This document shows, piece by piece, positions 34,201 to 41,559 of a stretch of 53,528 nt of DNA (within the stretch, counting starts at the first letter, position 1; every line of letters begins with the position of its first letter). The position numbers and the translations under genes are program-made. The notes beneath the pieces are model-generated. The model made no database searches and was not told the DNA's origin. It saw nothing but the letters and a program-made list of their open reading frames with translations. The stretch lies in the NCBI GenBank assembly GCA_017398105.1, contig JAFQHF010000177.1, positions 1-53,528 of the forward strand, given 5' to 3'. The stretch is from Oscillospiraceae bacterium. Its GTDB lineage: Bacteria; Bacillota_A; Clostridia; Oscillospirales; Oscillospiraceae.

Positions 34201-35450
34201 TCGCCTTCTTCGAAGCTATGACCGGTAGCGGGGATCACTTCCTCCTCGACTGTCGTTTCCGTAACACCGTCTTCCTTAAGAACAACGCCGCAAGTGTTAC
34301 AGATATAATACTTATGATTACCAGGATCAACGCAGCCGGGGCTTTTGGAAGGCACTTCGGTCTTGTCCGTATGGGAACAAACCGCCTCGCCGCTGACAGT
34401 AACGCTGCCGTCCACTGTTGCGAAATCCACTTCGTTGGCATCACAGTCGAAAATCTCAAAATTGCCGGGGGTATAGGATACGGTCACAGGGTAGGTGCCC
34501 TCTTCGCAGGTTTCGGAAACCGCAAAGCGCAGCGTTACGATGGTACCGTTGGCAGTAAAGTTCTCCGTCGCCAGGTCGTTGGCCCAGGTCAGGCGGTAGG
34601 GGCACAGGGACAGATTGTCAGAGTGCACAGCACTGCCGATCAAGCCGCCGTCAATGACCTCCGTCAGGGTCAGAACGTCATCGTCATAGCCCACATCCAG
34701 CTGTGCGGACACGATGCCGGGGTTATTCTCCATGACGATGTCCACATCTACGGTTTCACCAATGACCGCCTCTGCCTGAGCAGCCCGGATGACGGGTTCT
34801 TCACCGGGAGCGGGAGGCTCCGTGGGAGGAACGGTGGGCTCCGTTTCCGGCTCGGTGGTAGGTTCGGTGGTGGGTTCGGTGGTGGGTTCGGTAGTGGGCT
34901 CCGTGGTGGGTTCGGTAGCCGGCACGGTGGGTGCGGTGGTGGGTTCGGGGATCGCTCCCACGGTCACGCCGCCGCCCACGGTATTCAGACGAACCTCATT
35001 GAAATCACAATCATAGATCTCGTAGTTGTCGCTGATGGTGATGGGGTAGGTTCCCGCTGCACAGGCAGCGGAAACCGCAAAGGTCAGGGTAACAATGGTT
35101 CCGTTTTCGGTATTGTTGGATGTTGCCAGGTCATTGGCCCAGGTCAGGCGGTAGGGGCACAGGGACAGGTTGTTGGAATGCACCGCGCCGCTGATCAGGC
35201 CGCTGTCTGCCACATTGACCAGAGTCATGGCAGAACTGTTATAATTTACATCCAGCTGGACAGCTGCGAGACCGGGGTTATCGCTCAGGACGATGGCAAC
35301 CTCCACCGTCTCTCCCGCCTCGGCCTGCACCTGGGCCACACTGATCCGGCCGGAATTTCCGGCAGCCAGCGCAGCCATGGGAAGGATCTGTCCAACAAGC
35401 ATACATACTGCAAGCAGCAGTACGCCAAATCTCTTGCATGCCTGTTTCAT
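31242..35450 (-). CDS. Scaffoldin-like protein with two cohesin domains
   Basis: 1402 residues. Signal peptide to about 30; cohesin 1 (about 34-168) and cohesin 2 (about 216-355), each with VDVxYxxxxLTL near the front, SAVHS.NLSLCPYRLTWANDLAT in the middle and NGTIVTL.FAVS after it. A (TEPT)n linker joins them. One Cys/His unit (about 357-425), then Big_2/Ig-like repeats to the end, homologous to the LRR protein's C-terminus. Cohesins bind dockerins, so this could hold two dockerin proteins. No sortase signal. Starts 12 bases after the stop of the cohesin-dockerin gene behind AAAGGAG, so the two are co-transcribed. Confidence 0.88.
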   Translation of the reverse strand: MKQACKRFGVLLLAVCMLVGQILPMAALAAGNSGRISVAQVQAEAGETVEVAIVLSDNPGLAAVQLDVNYNSSAMTLVNVADSGLISGAVHSNNLSLCPYRLTWANDLATSNNTENGTIVTLTFAVSAACAAGTYPITISDNYEIYDCDFNEVRLNTVGGGVTVGAIPEPTTAPTVPATEPTTEPTTEPTTEPTTEPTTEPETEPTVPPTEPPAPGEEPVIRAAQAEAVIGETVDVDIVMENNPGIVSAQLDVGYDDDVLTLTEVIDGGLIGSAVHSDNLSLCPYRLTWANDLATENFTANGTIVTLRFAVSETCEEGTYPVTVSYTPGNFEIFDCDANEVDFATVDGSVTVSGEAVCSHTDKTEVPSKSPGCVDPGNHKYYICNTCGVVLKEDGVTETTVEEEVIPATGHSFEEGECTVCGESAPGSLELRSLYDLPYVVSGKSVYMYADNTQTNTTIDAVWEIVEGDEYAYFSRNSLTARAVTEVREIVISATDSETGAYGIMTFYVVPTNAEMHVIYDDMPIGDELRLDMADCGGIVTLSAEVAGIPIHGDSLEWKFSAKAVAEIYTEALFLHKPGTCNITAEDPYGLKASFKLDVYYVDPAKKLTAVTDVPSIGLQENETAQMVVFGDDQISCEDLEFTTSNAQMATVDEEGYITGGSRTGTAKITAAIKDDPLKRKVTVNVKIIAPQTQYLTLAPEEVILDKAALTTPASRTFTIYPQAEGAFGSITLTSRSLKWSSSNTALAKVKANADGSATVTITANKDGRATITAQTTDLAKVTATTELLVYDKAPKLGAATVTVNPMMTSGSNVALTAGYENPITSVAIAGGQLAAGYDPDSGMVNIRAIGQLRNGNINTSLRVDCEEGTYFLPLKVTVKNSTPAITIKQNAKMDLFYTDSQTGVTVTAKDAVVTDLQLAQTGNEDFYMEDDVIRFTSGLISRMAANPKYKPNTKGTMRIYLEDYAYPVEKAVTITTSATKLNLATDPASSIINTSYIYGDATPCLSFRLYNKTAKQTVDLEEADVIRVEGYSPSIDRDDDRISLTLNYAAKTTLNISIQKDNWMQPVTIKHNVTVATAAPTVKLAKATLKLNTHLPTYDFTAVTLNHSNLALAGMDFTPVKPDANTEKIFVYYDEYENQVVAQLMPGDNGEMPRAGTYAFSAVPTLENGQALKPVKVNVTVVTAEPKLTLGAKGKLDTVDPNSEIVYTVNKITNYDGRLGGIYLADSYDGYLFETSDLRTDSTGKQYFTLKLNPDVQYSTKQTYKVSFVYVIAGEEFVTAPANVKVTQTALKVKATPAAYAYGQDTLSVAVELQSPANAKMEYIAVNTAKSSRELAAALIADGDSYPVEGNGRIENLSWNVYYPSYLQAGKTYKLVLDIIPEHNAIDAKITQVTVNIKIPR
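34845..34935. repeat. Coding tandem repeat (TEPT linker)
   Basis: A 12-base unit close to GGTTCGGTGGTG repeats about six times, encoding Thr-Glu-Pro-Thr in the linker between the two cohesins. Copy number is likely to vary between strains. Confidence 0.8.
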
Positions 35451-35462
35451 AGGGAACTCCTT

Positions 35463-38400
35463 TTACTCGGTGTAGGGCAGTTCATCATAACCGGACCAGC
35501 GGGCCAGATACCGGGTCAGGATCATTCTGTCCTGGGTGTTGACGCGGCCGTCGGCATTCACATCGGCTGCAGCTGCATTGATGGAATCCTCGCCGTAGCC
35601 GGTCCAGCGGGCCAGATACCGGGTCAGGATCATTCTGTCCTGGGTATTGACGTTGCCGTCGCCATTCACGTCACCGACCACAACGTCGGTCACGTCCACA
35701 TAGCCGTTTTCGGTATTGAAGCGAACCTTCTCGCCGTCCACATCAAAAATGTCGTAGTTGTTGTAATCATAGCTGACGGTGATGGGAGTCCGGCCTTCCT
35801 CGGCATCCTCTGCCACCAGGAAATTCAGGGTGACGATGGAGCCGTTGTAGGTGAAGTTCTCCGTTGCCAGGTCATTTGCCCAGGTCAGGGTATAGGGATT
35901 TGCCGCCACATTGTCGGAATGGACTGCGGTGCCCAGATGGCCGCCGTCCGTGACGCTGACCAGAGTCAGAACATCGCTGTCATAGCCTACGGACAGCTGC
36001 ATGGAAGCAAGACCGGGGTTGTTCTCCAGAGAAATGGTCACTGCCACCTGCTGACCGGCCATGCCGGTGGGGGTGGAAACCTTGATCTTGGCATTGGTGG
36101 GAGCTTCTGCCTGCCAGACGGCATACAGATCCATGTCGGCGGTGATGGGGTAGCTGCGGCCGGGCACATGGGTCACGGTGGTTGCGCTTGCGCTGCTGGA
36201 CCAGCCCTGGAAGACATAGCCGTCCTTTTCAGGGATCTGCTCCACAACGGTGAAGGGGTTGGTTACCTCATCAGTGCGGACAATATTGGTGCCGTCGTTG
36301 GGATGGTAGGTAACCGTGTAGGTGGTAACAGCCGTCTTGACATTGAAGGCGATACTGCCGGTGACGGTGCTGCCGTTAAAGTATCTGACCTTAATGTAGT
36401 ACTGGGTATTGGCATTGAAGGTATAGGTCAGCTTGAAGTTGGTCTCCACGCCGCCGTCATCATCCGTTGCCAGCTGGGTTCCGCTGGAATTCAGGATCTC
36501 CACGGCAACATCCTGGCTGACAGAGCTTTCAAAGGTCAGCTGGCGGGTCGTGGTGGGACGGTAGCTGAACATCTGATAGCCGCCGGTAAAAGCAACCGTT
36601 GCAGTGAAGTTGCTGTTGGTCACATCTGCAGGAATCACAGTGGCTGCCTGCCAGACGGCATACAGTGTGGTGTTGGCAGTAAAGGTATAGCTTCTACCAG
36701 GCAGATGGGTTGCCGTGGTGGCACTGGAGCTGGTGGCCCAACCCAGGAAGGTATAACCGGTACGGTTCAGAACCGTATTATTCAGGGTCAGCGCGCCCGT
36801 GGTAGTCTGGCTGCTGGGTGCACCGGTGCCGCCGTTGGCATTATACGTAATGGTGTAGGTAGTGGGAACGGGGCCCTTTACATTAAAATTGATGGTGCCC
36901 GTAGTGTCAGTGCCGTAGTACATGACCTTGATGTAATAGGTCGTGTTGGCAGAGAAAGTGTACTGCAGCTTGAAATTGGTGCCGTTGCTGCTGCTGTCAT
37001 CATCGCTTGCCACCTGGCTGCCGCTGGAATTGTAGACATAGATCTTGGTATCCGCGCTGCCGGAGCTTTCAATGGTCAGCTGACGGGAAGACGTGGGACG
37101 GTAACTGTACATCTTGTAGCCGCCGCCAAAGGAAATGACAGCAGAGAAATTGCTGTTGGTCACATCCGCAGGGATCACAGTGGCTGCCTGCCAGACGGCA
37201 TACAGAGTAGTGCTGCCGGTGAAGGAGTAGCTTCTGCCGGGCAGATGGGTTGCCGTGGTGGCGCTGGAGCTGGTAGCCCAGCCCAGGAAGGTATAGCCGG
37301 TACGGGAGGGCAGAGTCGAAGACAGGGTCAGGGTGCCCGTGGTCGTCTGGCTGCTGGGTGCACCGGTACCGCCGTTGGCATTATACGTAATGGTATAGGT
37401 AGTGGGGACGGGGCCCTTTACATTGAAGTTAATGGTGCCCGTAGTAGAAGCGCCATAGTACATGACCTTGATGTAATAGGTCGTGTTGGCAGAGAAGGTG
37501 TACTGCAGCTTAAAGTTGCTGTTCGTACCGCCATCATCGTTGCTTGTAATCTCCGTACCGCTGGAATTGTAGACGAAGATCTTGGTATCCTGGCTGCCGG
37601 AGCTTTCAATGGTCAGCTGACGGGAGGATGTGGGGCGGAAGCTGTACATCTTGTAGCCGCCGCCGAAGGAAATGGAAGCAGAGAAATTGCTGTTGGTCAC
37701 GTCCGCAGGAATCGCGGTGGCTGCCTGCCAGACGGCGTACAGGGTGGTGTTTCTGCTGAAGGTATAGCTTCTGCCGGGGTAGTAGGATGCGCTGGAAGCG
37801 GTGGAGCTGGTGGCCCAGCCCAGGAAGGTATAGCCGGTTCTGGTGGGAACGGTGGAGGACAGGGTCACAGAGCCGCTGCTGTTGGTGGTCTGGCTGCTGG
37901 GTGCGCCGCTGCCGCCGTTGCCGTTATAAGAAATGGTATAGCTGCTGCTGGGTGTGGAACCGCCGCCGCTGCCGATCTCGGCATAGAAGGTGTAGGCGTT
38001 GTTGTAGCTGCTGTCCTGCACGAAGCACAGGTAGTAGGTACCTGCAGTGTTGATGGTTCCGGAAATGGCATAAGCATAGTTGCCGCTGGAAGTATACTCG
38101 CCTTCCGTATCAGCAGCAATGGCTTCTTCATTTCTGTTGAAAATACCCATCGCCATATCTCTTCTTGCTGCCACGGCAACAAAGGAGACACGGGTGCCTG
38201 CGGACACAGTGAAGGCAAAGAAGTCCGTATCCCTACCGCTCAGGGTTGCATTGACGGTATAGTCATTGGCAATTGCGTCAGCACTCGACAGGGTATCGTT
38301 GGGCTCTACTTCCCGGAAAACCCGGTCGCCAACGTCCAGTGCGGATACATCGCCGCTGTTTTCCAGCATTTCTGGATTCAGGGGCTCGCCGGGTTCCGGA

Positions 38401-38759
38401 AGCTGGGAATTCTGCTGCAGCTTCTGCATCATAGCGGCAACACCGCTGACAGGCACAACGGCTTCCGTCTGTTCAGGAAGGATCTCTTCTTCCGCTGCTT
38501 CGGTTTCGATTGCTTCTGTTTCGGTTACTTCGGCTGCTTCGGTTTCAGGAGCAGGCTGTGCTGCTTCTGTGGCTTCTGTTTCGGGCGCGGGTTCCGTCTC
38601 AATGACGGCTTCCGTCTCAGGAACAGTCTCCGTTGCTGCTTCTTCGGTGAACGCGATCTCCTCAACGGGGAGGATCTCCGCTTCCGTCGCTAATGCACTG
38701 ACAGGCAGCATGCCGATCAGCATCAGGCAGGCAAGAAGCATGGACAATGTTCTCTTCAT
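35463..38759 (-). CDS. Adaptor scaffoldin: InlB-like repeats, cohesin and dockerin in one protein
   Basis: 1098 residues. Signal peptide to about 25, acidic Glu/Thr/Ala stretch to about 105, a PPC-like domain (about 145-262), then four InlB B-repeat (Flg_new) domains (TGYTFLGWATSS...TTLYAVWQA) alternating with three PPC-like beta domains (NSNFSA.ISFGGGYKMYS...). A cohesin follows (about 889-1025, with TAVHSDNVAANPYTLTWAND), then a dockerin (1026-1098) with two intact loops DVNGDGNVNTQD and DVNADGRVNTQD. Having both modules lets it bridge another cohesin and another dockerin. AAAGGAG precedes ATG 38759. First gene of the cohesin operon. Confidence 0.88.
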   Translation of the reverse strand: MKRTLSMLLACLMLIGMLPVSALATEAEILPVEEIAFTEEAATETVPETEAVIETEPAPETEATEAAQPAPETEAAEVTETEAIETEAAEEEILPEQTEAVVPVSGVAAMMQKLQQNSQLPEPGEPLNPEMLENSGDVSALDVGDRVFREVEPNDTLSSADAIANDYTVNATLSGRDTDFFAFTVSAGTRVSFVAVAARRDMAMGIFNRNEEAIAADTEGEYTSSGNYAYAISGTINTAGTYYLCFVQDSSYNNAYTFYAEIGSGGGSTPSSSYTISYNGNGGSGAPSSQTTNSSGSVTLSSTVPTRTGYTFLGWATSSTASSASYYPGRSYTFSRNTTLYAVWQAATAIPADVTNSNFSASISFGGGYKMYSFRPTSSRQLTIESSGSQDTKIFVYNSSGTEITSNDDGGTNSNFKLQYTFSANTTYYIKVMYYGASTTGTINFNVKGPVPTTYTITYNANGGTGAPSSQTTTGTLTLSSTLPSRTGYTFLGWATSSSATTATHLPGRSYSFTGSTTLYAVWQAATVIPADVTNSNFSAVISFGGGYKMYSYRPTSSRQLTIESSGSADTKIYVYNSSGSQVASDDDSSSNGTNFKLQYTFSANTTYYIKVMYYGTDTTGTINFNVKGPVPTTYTITYNANGGTGAPSSQTTTGALTLNNTVLNRTGYTFLGWATSSSATTATHLPGRSYTFTANTTLYAVWQAATVIPADVTNSNFTATVAFTGGYQMFSYRPTTTRQLTFESSVSQDVAVEILNSSGTQLATDDDGGVETNFKLTYTFNANTQYYIKVRYFNGSTVTGSIAFNVKTAVTTYTVTYHPNDGTNIVRTDEVTNPFTVVEQIPEKDGYVFQGWSSSASATTVTHVPGRSYPITADMDLYAVWQAEAPTNAKIKVSTPTGMAGQQVAVTISLENNPGLASMQLSVGYDSDVLTLVSVTDGGHLGTAVHSDNVAANPYTLTWANDLATENFTYNGSIVTLNFLVAEDAEEGRTPITVSYDYNNYDIFDVDGEKVRFNTENGYVDVTDVVVGDVNGDGNVNTQDRMILTRYLARWTGYGEDSINAAAADVNADGRVNTQDRMILTRYLARWSGYDELPYTE
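36345..37943. repeat. Three tandem 178-codon modules inside the adaptor scaffoldin gene
   Basis: InlB-like plus PPC-like pairs repeat with a period near 534 bases and very high nucleotide similarity (for example around 36880-37190 against 37420-37730). They are recent internal duplications and a risk for misassembly. Confidence 0.8.
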
Positions 38760-38886
38760 AAGGGTCTCCTTTCAGTTTTGCCGGGTACGACATATTGAAT
38801 CATAGTAATCATAACACCGCATTCATGATTTGTCCACATTTTTCCTGGGTATATCTGATAATTTTCAGTTTATTTTTGCTCAATTT
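38760..38886. other. Upstream region of the cohesin operon
   Basis: AT-rich; carries the promoter of the minus-strand gene by position, but I cannot choose one -35/-10 pair with confidence. Confidence 0.3.
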
Positions 38887-38918
38887 CAAAAAAACCGGAA
38901 CCCTTTCGGATTCCGGTC
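38887..38918 (-). terminator. Terminator, second of two related hairpins
   Basis: Stem ACCGGAATCC-GAAA-GGGTTCCGGT followed on the minus strand by TTTTTTT. Nearly the same hairpin as at 39165-39190. Confidence 0.8.
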
Positions 38919-39164
38919 AGACTGACAAGAAAGCTTCGCAGAATTTGCCGCTGGAGCGGCAAACCTATCTCAATCATTTTTGGCCGCGGCGCACCCCAGG
39001 GTGGCTTCTCTTGCCCTTTCAGGGCAATTCACCTTCTGTACGTGGACAAAAATACATCTCAGGCTGCAAGTGTGGAATTTGTTTGCCTTAAGCAAACAAA
39101 TTATGCGCGCAGCAGACTGCAAAAGCTGGCGGAAAGCCCCGAAGGGGATTTTCGCCACGCTGAA
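38919..39164 (-). ncRNA. Candidate structured RNA or dispersed repeat
   Basis: No real gene: short frames here look like repeat-derived spurious proteins. On the minus strand the stretch folds into four hairpins: 39128-39156 (UUCG loop), 39076-39102 (11 bp perfect), 39011-39027 (GAAA loop), 38944-38963 (8 bp perfect). It is bracketed by the two sister terminators. It could be a stable 3' product of the pilus transcript, an independent RNA, or a dispersed element. Confidence 0.35.
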
Positions 39165-39191
39165 AACCGGAATCCTTTCGGATTCCGGTTT
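39163..39191 (-). terminator. Terminator of the pilus operon
   Basis: Stem AACCGGAATCC-GAAA-GGATTCCGGTT (39165-39190) followed by TTC on the minus strand. Strong stem but short T-run, so read-through to the second hairpin is likely. Confidence 0.65.
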
Positions 39192-39200
39192 GGGCTCAAT

Positions 39201-39824
39201 TTATGTTTCCAGGCGGTCGCAGCAGATGGTCACCCGGCTTTTTCCGCCGTAGGTGCAGGTAAAGAGGGTCAGGTCAAAATGGCCGGAGGTCATTTCCTCA
39301 ATGGCGGTGGGTAGCAGCACGTCTCTGGCATGAACCGTATAGGCGTGCACGATGCCGTCCATGTCGGTAAAGTACAGGAGGTCCCCGGTATTCAGATCGG
39401 CAATCCGGCCGAAATGCTTGTCAAAATTGTGGGCCATCAGCACCAGATCATCGGTTTTGGTGCTGCCGGTGTAGCGGCAGGGGGCCTTTTGCAGCAGGTC
39501 GTAATCCCAGTCCGACAGAATGGGCAGCTCCAGTTCCAGACTGGGGATGGAAAGATAGCCGATGTAGGCATCCCCGTCAATGACCATCTCCGTCATTTTC
39601 AGATCCTGGGGTCTGCGCAGTTCCGGCGGGATCAGCTGTTCATGGAGCTCCGGCTGAACCGGCTGTTCAGGCAGCTGCTCCACCAGCCGGGGCAGGATAT
39701 CCACCACGCTTTGGCCTGCGCGGCCATCCTGGATGCGGTTGTAGACAAACAGGAGCAGTGCCGCGGCCATCAGCAAACTGCCCAGGGCCATGCAGGCTCT
39801 GCCGATCTTATGCCTCATGCGCAT
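39201..39824 (-). CDS. Sortase (second sortase of the pilus locus)
   Basis: 207 residues. One N-terminal membrane helix (CMALGSLLMAAALLLFVYN), then the sortase fold with H132 (MAHNF), C190 (TLFTCTYGG) and R197 (KSRVTI), the catalytic triad. Length and single N-terminal anchor suit a housekeeping-like or pilus-anchoring sortase; I cannot set the class. Likely attaches the finished pilus to the wall. Start ATG 39824 follows GGAAAG and lies inside the end of the minor pilin gene. Confidence 0.85.
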   Translation of the reverse strand: MRMRHKIGRACMALGSLLMAAALLLFVYNRIQDGRAGQSVVDILPRLVEQLPEQPVQPELHEQLIPPELRRPQDLKMTEMVIDGDAYIGYLSIPSLELELPILSDWDYDLLQKAPCRYTGSTKTDDLVLMAHNFDKHFGRIADLNTGDLLYFTDMDGIVHAYTVHARDVLLPTAIEEMTSGHFDLTLFTCTYGGKSRVTICCDRLET

Positions 39825-40485
39825 TCTTCTTTCCAAAGCACAGATACCAGCCCAGGGCAAACAGCGCGGCACCTGCAACGCTCATGACGGGAACCGGCCA
39901 GTTCAGCTGTCCGGTCTGGGGCAGGACGGGCTCGGTGGGTGTCGTTGGTGTTGTGGGTTCGGTTTCGGTAGGCTCCGTGGGCAGGGGCTCCAGAGAGACC
40001 TTAGGCTGAGCGGTCAGATCATACACATACAGCCCGTTCACCAGCCGGGGCAGGGAGATCAGGAAGGGGTTTATGGGAGAAAAGCCCTCACAGGCATCTT
40101 CCTGGGTTATCAGATACAAGCCACCAATCAGATCCGGGAAAACAGCCTTTCCATCGGTGATCTCCACAGTGGTGCCGGGAATTTCCAGATCCTTAACAAG
40201 CCCGGCCAGTTCCCGGGCCAAGTTAGGGTCTTCCAGATCTTCCAGAGAAAGGCCCATACCCTGAAGTTCCGGAGTCAGAACAAAATGCCAAAACCCATTT
40301 CTTCCGACAATGTCGCCAACCCGGTAAATAGTCAGGGTGCCGCCGCTGAGCTTCTCCCCTTCCCATTCCATGGTCAATGTCAGGCTTCCGGTACGGGTAA
40401 CATCCGGGCGTCCTGCGGCATGAACATGGATGGTTACACTGAACAGCAGGCATAGAGCAATCAATGCAATGGTAAGTCTTTTCAT
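39808..40485 (-). CDS. LPXTG minor (basal) pilin
   Basis: About 225 residues. Signal peptide (LTIALIALCLLFSVTIHVHA), one pilin-like beta domain, a Thr/Pro/Glu linker, then LPQTG about 38 residues from the end, a hydrophobic helix and a short charged tail (GKKNAHEA). Short single-domain pilins of this type usually sit at the pilus base. ATG 40485 overlaps the stop of the class C sortase gene; a GTG one codon earlier is 8 bases from GGAGG and could be the true start. Confidence 0.85.
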   Translation of the reverse strand: MKRLTIALIALCLLFSVTIHVHAAGRPDVTRTGSLTLTMEWEGEKLSGGTLTIYRVGDIVGRNGFWHFVLTPELQGMGLSLEDLEDPNLARELAGLVKDLEIPGTTVEITDGKAVFPDLIGGLYLITQEDACEGFSPINPFLISLPRLVNGLYVYDLTAQPKVSLEPLPTEPTETEPTTPTTPTEPVLPQTGQLNWPVPVMSVAGAALFALGWYLCFGKKNAHEA

Positions 40486-41321
40486 CACATGTCATTCCTC
40501 CTCTTTTTCTTGGGTTTGGGCAACATCAGAGCAATCAGCAGGATCAGCAAAATCGGCGCCGCCAAGGCAGGGGCCACCAGAATCGGTTCAATCCGGACTG
40601 CATCTGCGGTAACTCTAATGACTTTGGCTTCCTCAAGATTATTGATGCGGGTTCCCCGCACTAACATCCGGTGAGAGTTGACACCGTAAGGGGTACAAGT
40701 AACCAAGGTGCAGTAGTCCTCCCCTTCCACGACCAGCAAATCCTCCGTCTCATGTGGAAGGACGATTTTGATCTGATCCACCTGATACGTAAGCACCTGG
40801 TTCAGCACATTGATCATGAACACGTCGCCAACGCCCATTTTATCCAGATCCGTAAACAGGCGGGCAGAAGGAAGTCCCCGGTGACCGGAAACAACGCAGT
40901 GGGTACTTTCGCCGCCAACAGGCAGGCTTGACCATTCAATATGACCAATGGCGACCTGCAGCACCGCTTCCGATGTACCGTGGTACAGAGGTATAAACAC
41001 ATCAATGTCCGGAATCTCAATATATCCCATAACACCATTTCCGGCAACATTCAGTTCATTTTCATACCGATTCTTCTGTTCCTCTGTGAGCGTGTAGCTG
41101 TTGCTGCGCAGATTCAAACCGGCATTGTAGGATTCTGCGGATTCCCAAATATGAGAAAAATCTTCTTCCTTCAGTTCGGAAACAACGGAAGCATAATTGG
41201 CAATGGCTTTCGTCTGGTGCATATCATTCCACCAGTCACTGAAGGACGGATACAGCAAAAGGGACAATCCCACGACCAGCATCAAAACCAGCAGAATATT
41301 CGATAATGTGCCTTTTTTCAT
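40485..41321 (-). CDS. Class C (pilus-polymerising) sortase
   Basis: 278 residues. Membrane helices at both ends (10-25 and about 247-267), a class C trait. Triad: H147 in SGHRG, C209 in TLVTCTPYG, R218 in NSHRMLVRG. It should link pilin LPXTG threonine to the lysine of the next subunit. No DPW/DPF lid motif is obvious in the 45-75 region where it is expected. ATG 41321 chosen because GGAG lies 9 bases upstream and a membrane helix follows; the frame is open to 41408 without a signal. Confidence 0.9.
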   Translation of the reverse strand: MKKGTLSNILLVLMLVVGLSLLLYPSFSDWWNDMHQTKAIANYASVVSELKEEDFSHIWESAESYNAGLNLRSNSYTLTEEQKNRYENELNVAGNGVMGYIEIPDIDVFIPLYHGTSEAVLQVAIGHIEWSSLPVGGESTHCVVSGHRGLPSARLFTDLDKMGVGDVFMINVLNQVLTYQVDQIKIVLPHETEDLLVVEGEDYCTLVTCTPYGVNSHRMLVRGTRINNLEEAKVIRVTADAVRIEPILVAPALAAPILLILLIALMLPKPKKKRRNDM

Positions 41322-41382
41322 GTGGGACTCTCCTTGATGTTGTACAAACAAATAAACGTCGATAAGGCGCAAAAAACTGCAG

Positions 41383-41402
41383 GGCGGGGACATGTCCCCG
41401 CC
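41383..41402. repeat. Perfect 20-bp palindrome
   Basis: GGCGGGGACATGTCCCCGCC, centred on CATG. Same design as the palindromes at 41460-41479 and 53353-53382. Confidence 0.85.
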
Positions 41403-41459
41403 GGGCACCAGCAGATTGGCTTGTGAAAGCAGTTTGCCGCTCAGGTATCGAAACTGCCC

Positions 41460-41479
41460 GGCGGAGGCATGCCTCCGCC
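41460..41479. repeat. Perfect 20-bp palindrome
   Basis: GGCGGAGGCATGCCTCCGCC, also centred on CATG, 57 bases from the previous one. Confidence 0.85.
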
Positions 41480-41503
41480 CTACGGATGTATCGCAGGGAG
41501 CCG

Positions 41504-41559
41504 TTGCTTACTGGGGGAAGGCAGAACCTTCCCCCGCTTTGCGCAAAGACTGTAAGCAA
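41504..41559. repeat. Branched stem-loop after the backbone pilin gene
   Basis: Outer stem TTGCTTAC/GTAAGCAA (41504-41511, 41552-41559) encloses two hairpins, GGGGGAAGG/CCTTCCCCC and the palindrome CTTTGCGCAAAG. It starts at the pilin stop. No T-run, so it probably protects or processes the pilin mRNA and sets a pilin-to-sortase ratio (inferred). Confidence 0.6.

Noticed and set aside
34845..34935. Short regular repeats that could suggest a CRISPR array
   Set aside because: The period is 12 bases with no spacers and it encodes a TEPT linker inside a cohesin gene.
29250..38693. Open plus-strand frame of 3147 codons opposite the cohesin, dockerin and CAP genes
   Set aside because: It runs through three genes and their terminators. 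The opposite-strand genes have signal peptides, known domains and ribosome sites, and their avoidance of TTA, CTA and TCA codons removes antisense stops. The antisense product has no domain structure.
38970..39158. 62-codon minus-strand frame
   Set aside because: It lies across four hairpins, has no ribosome site and looks like the spurious proteins often called in dispersed repeats.
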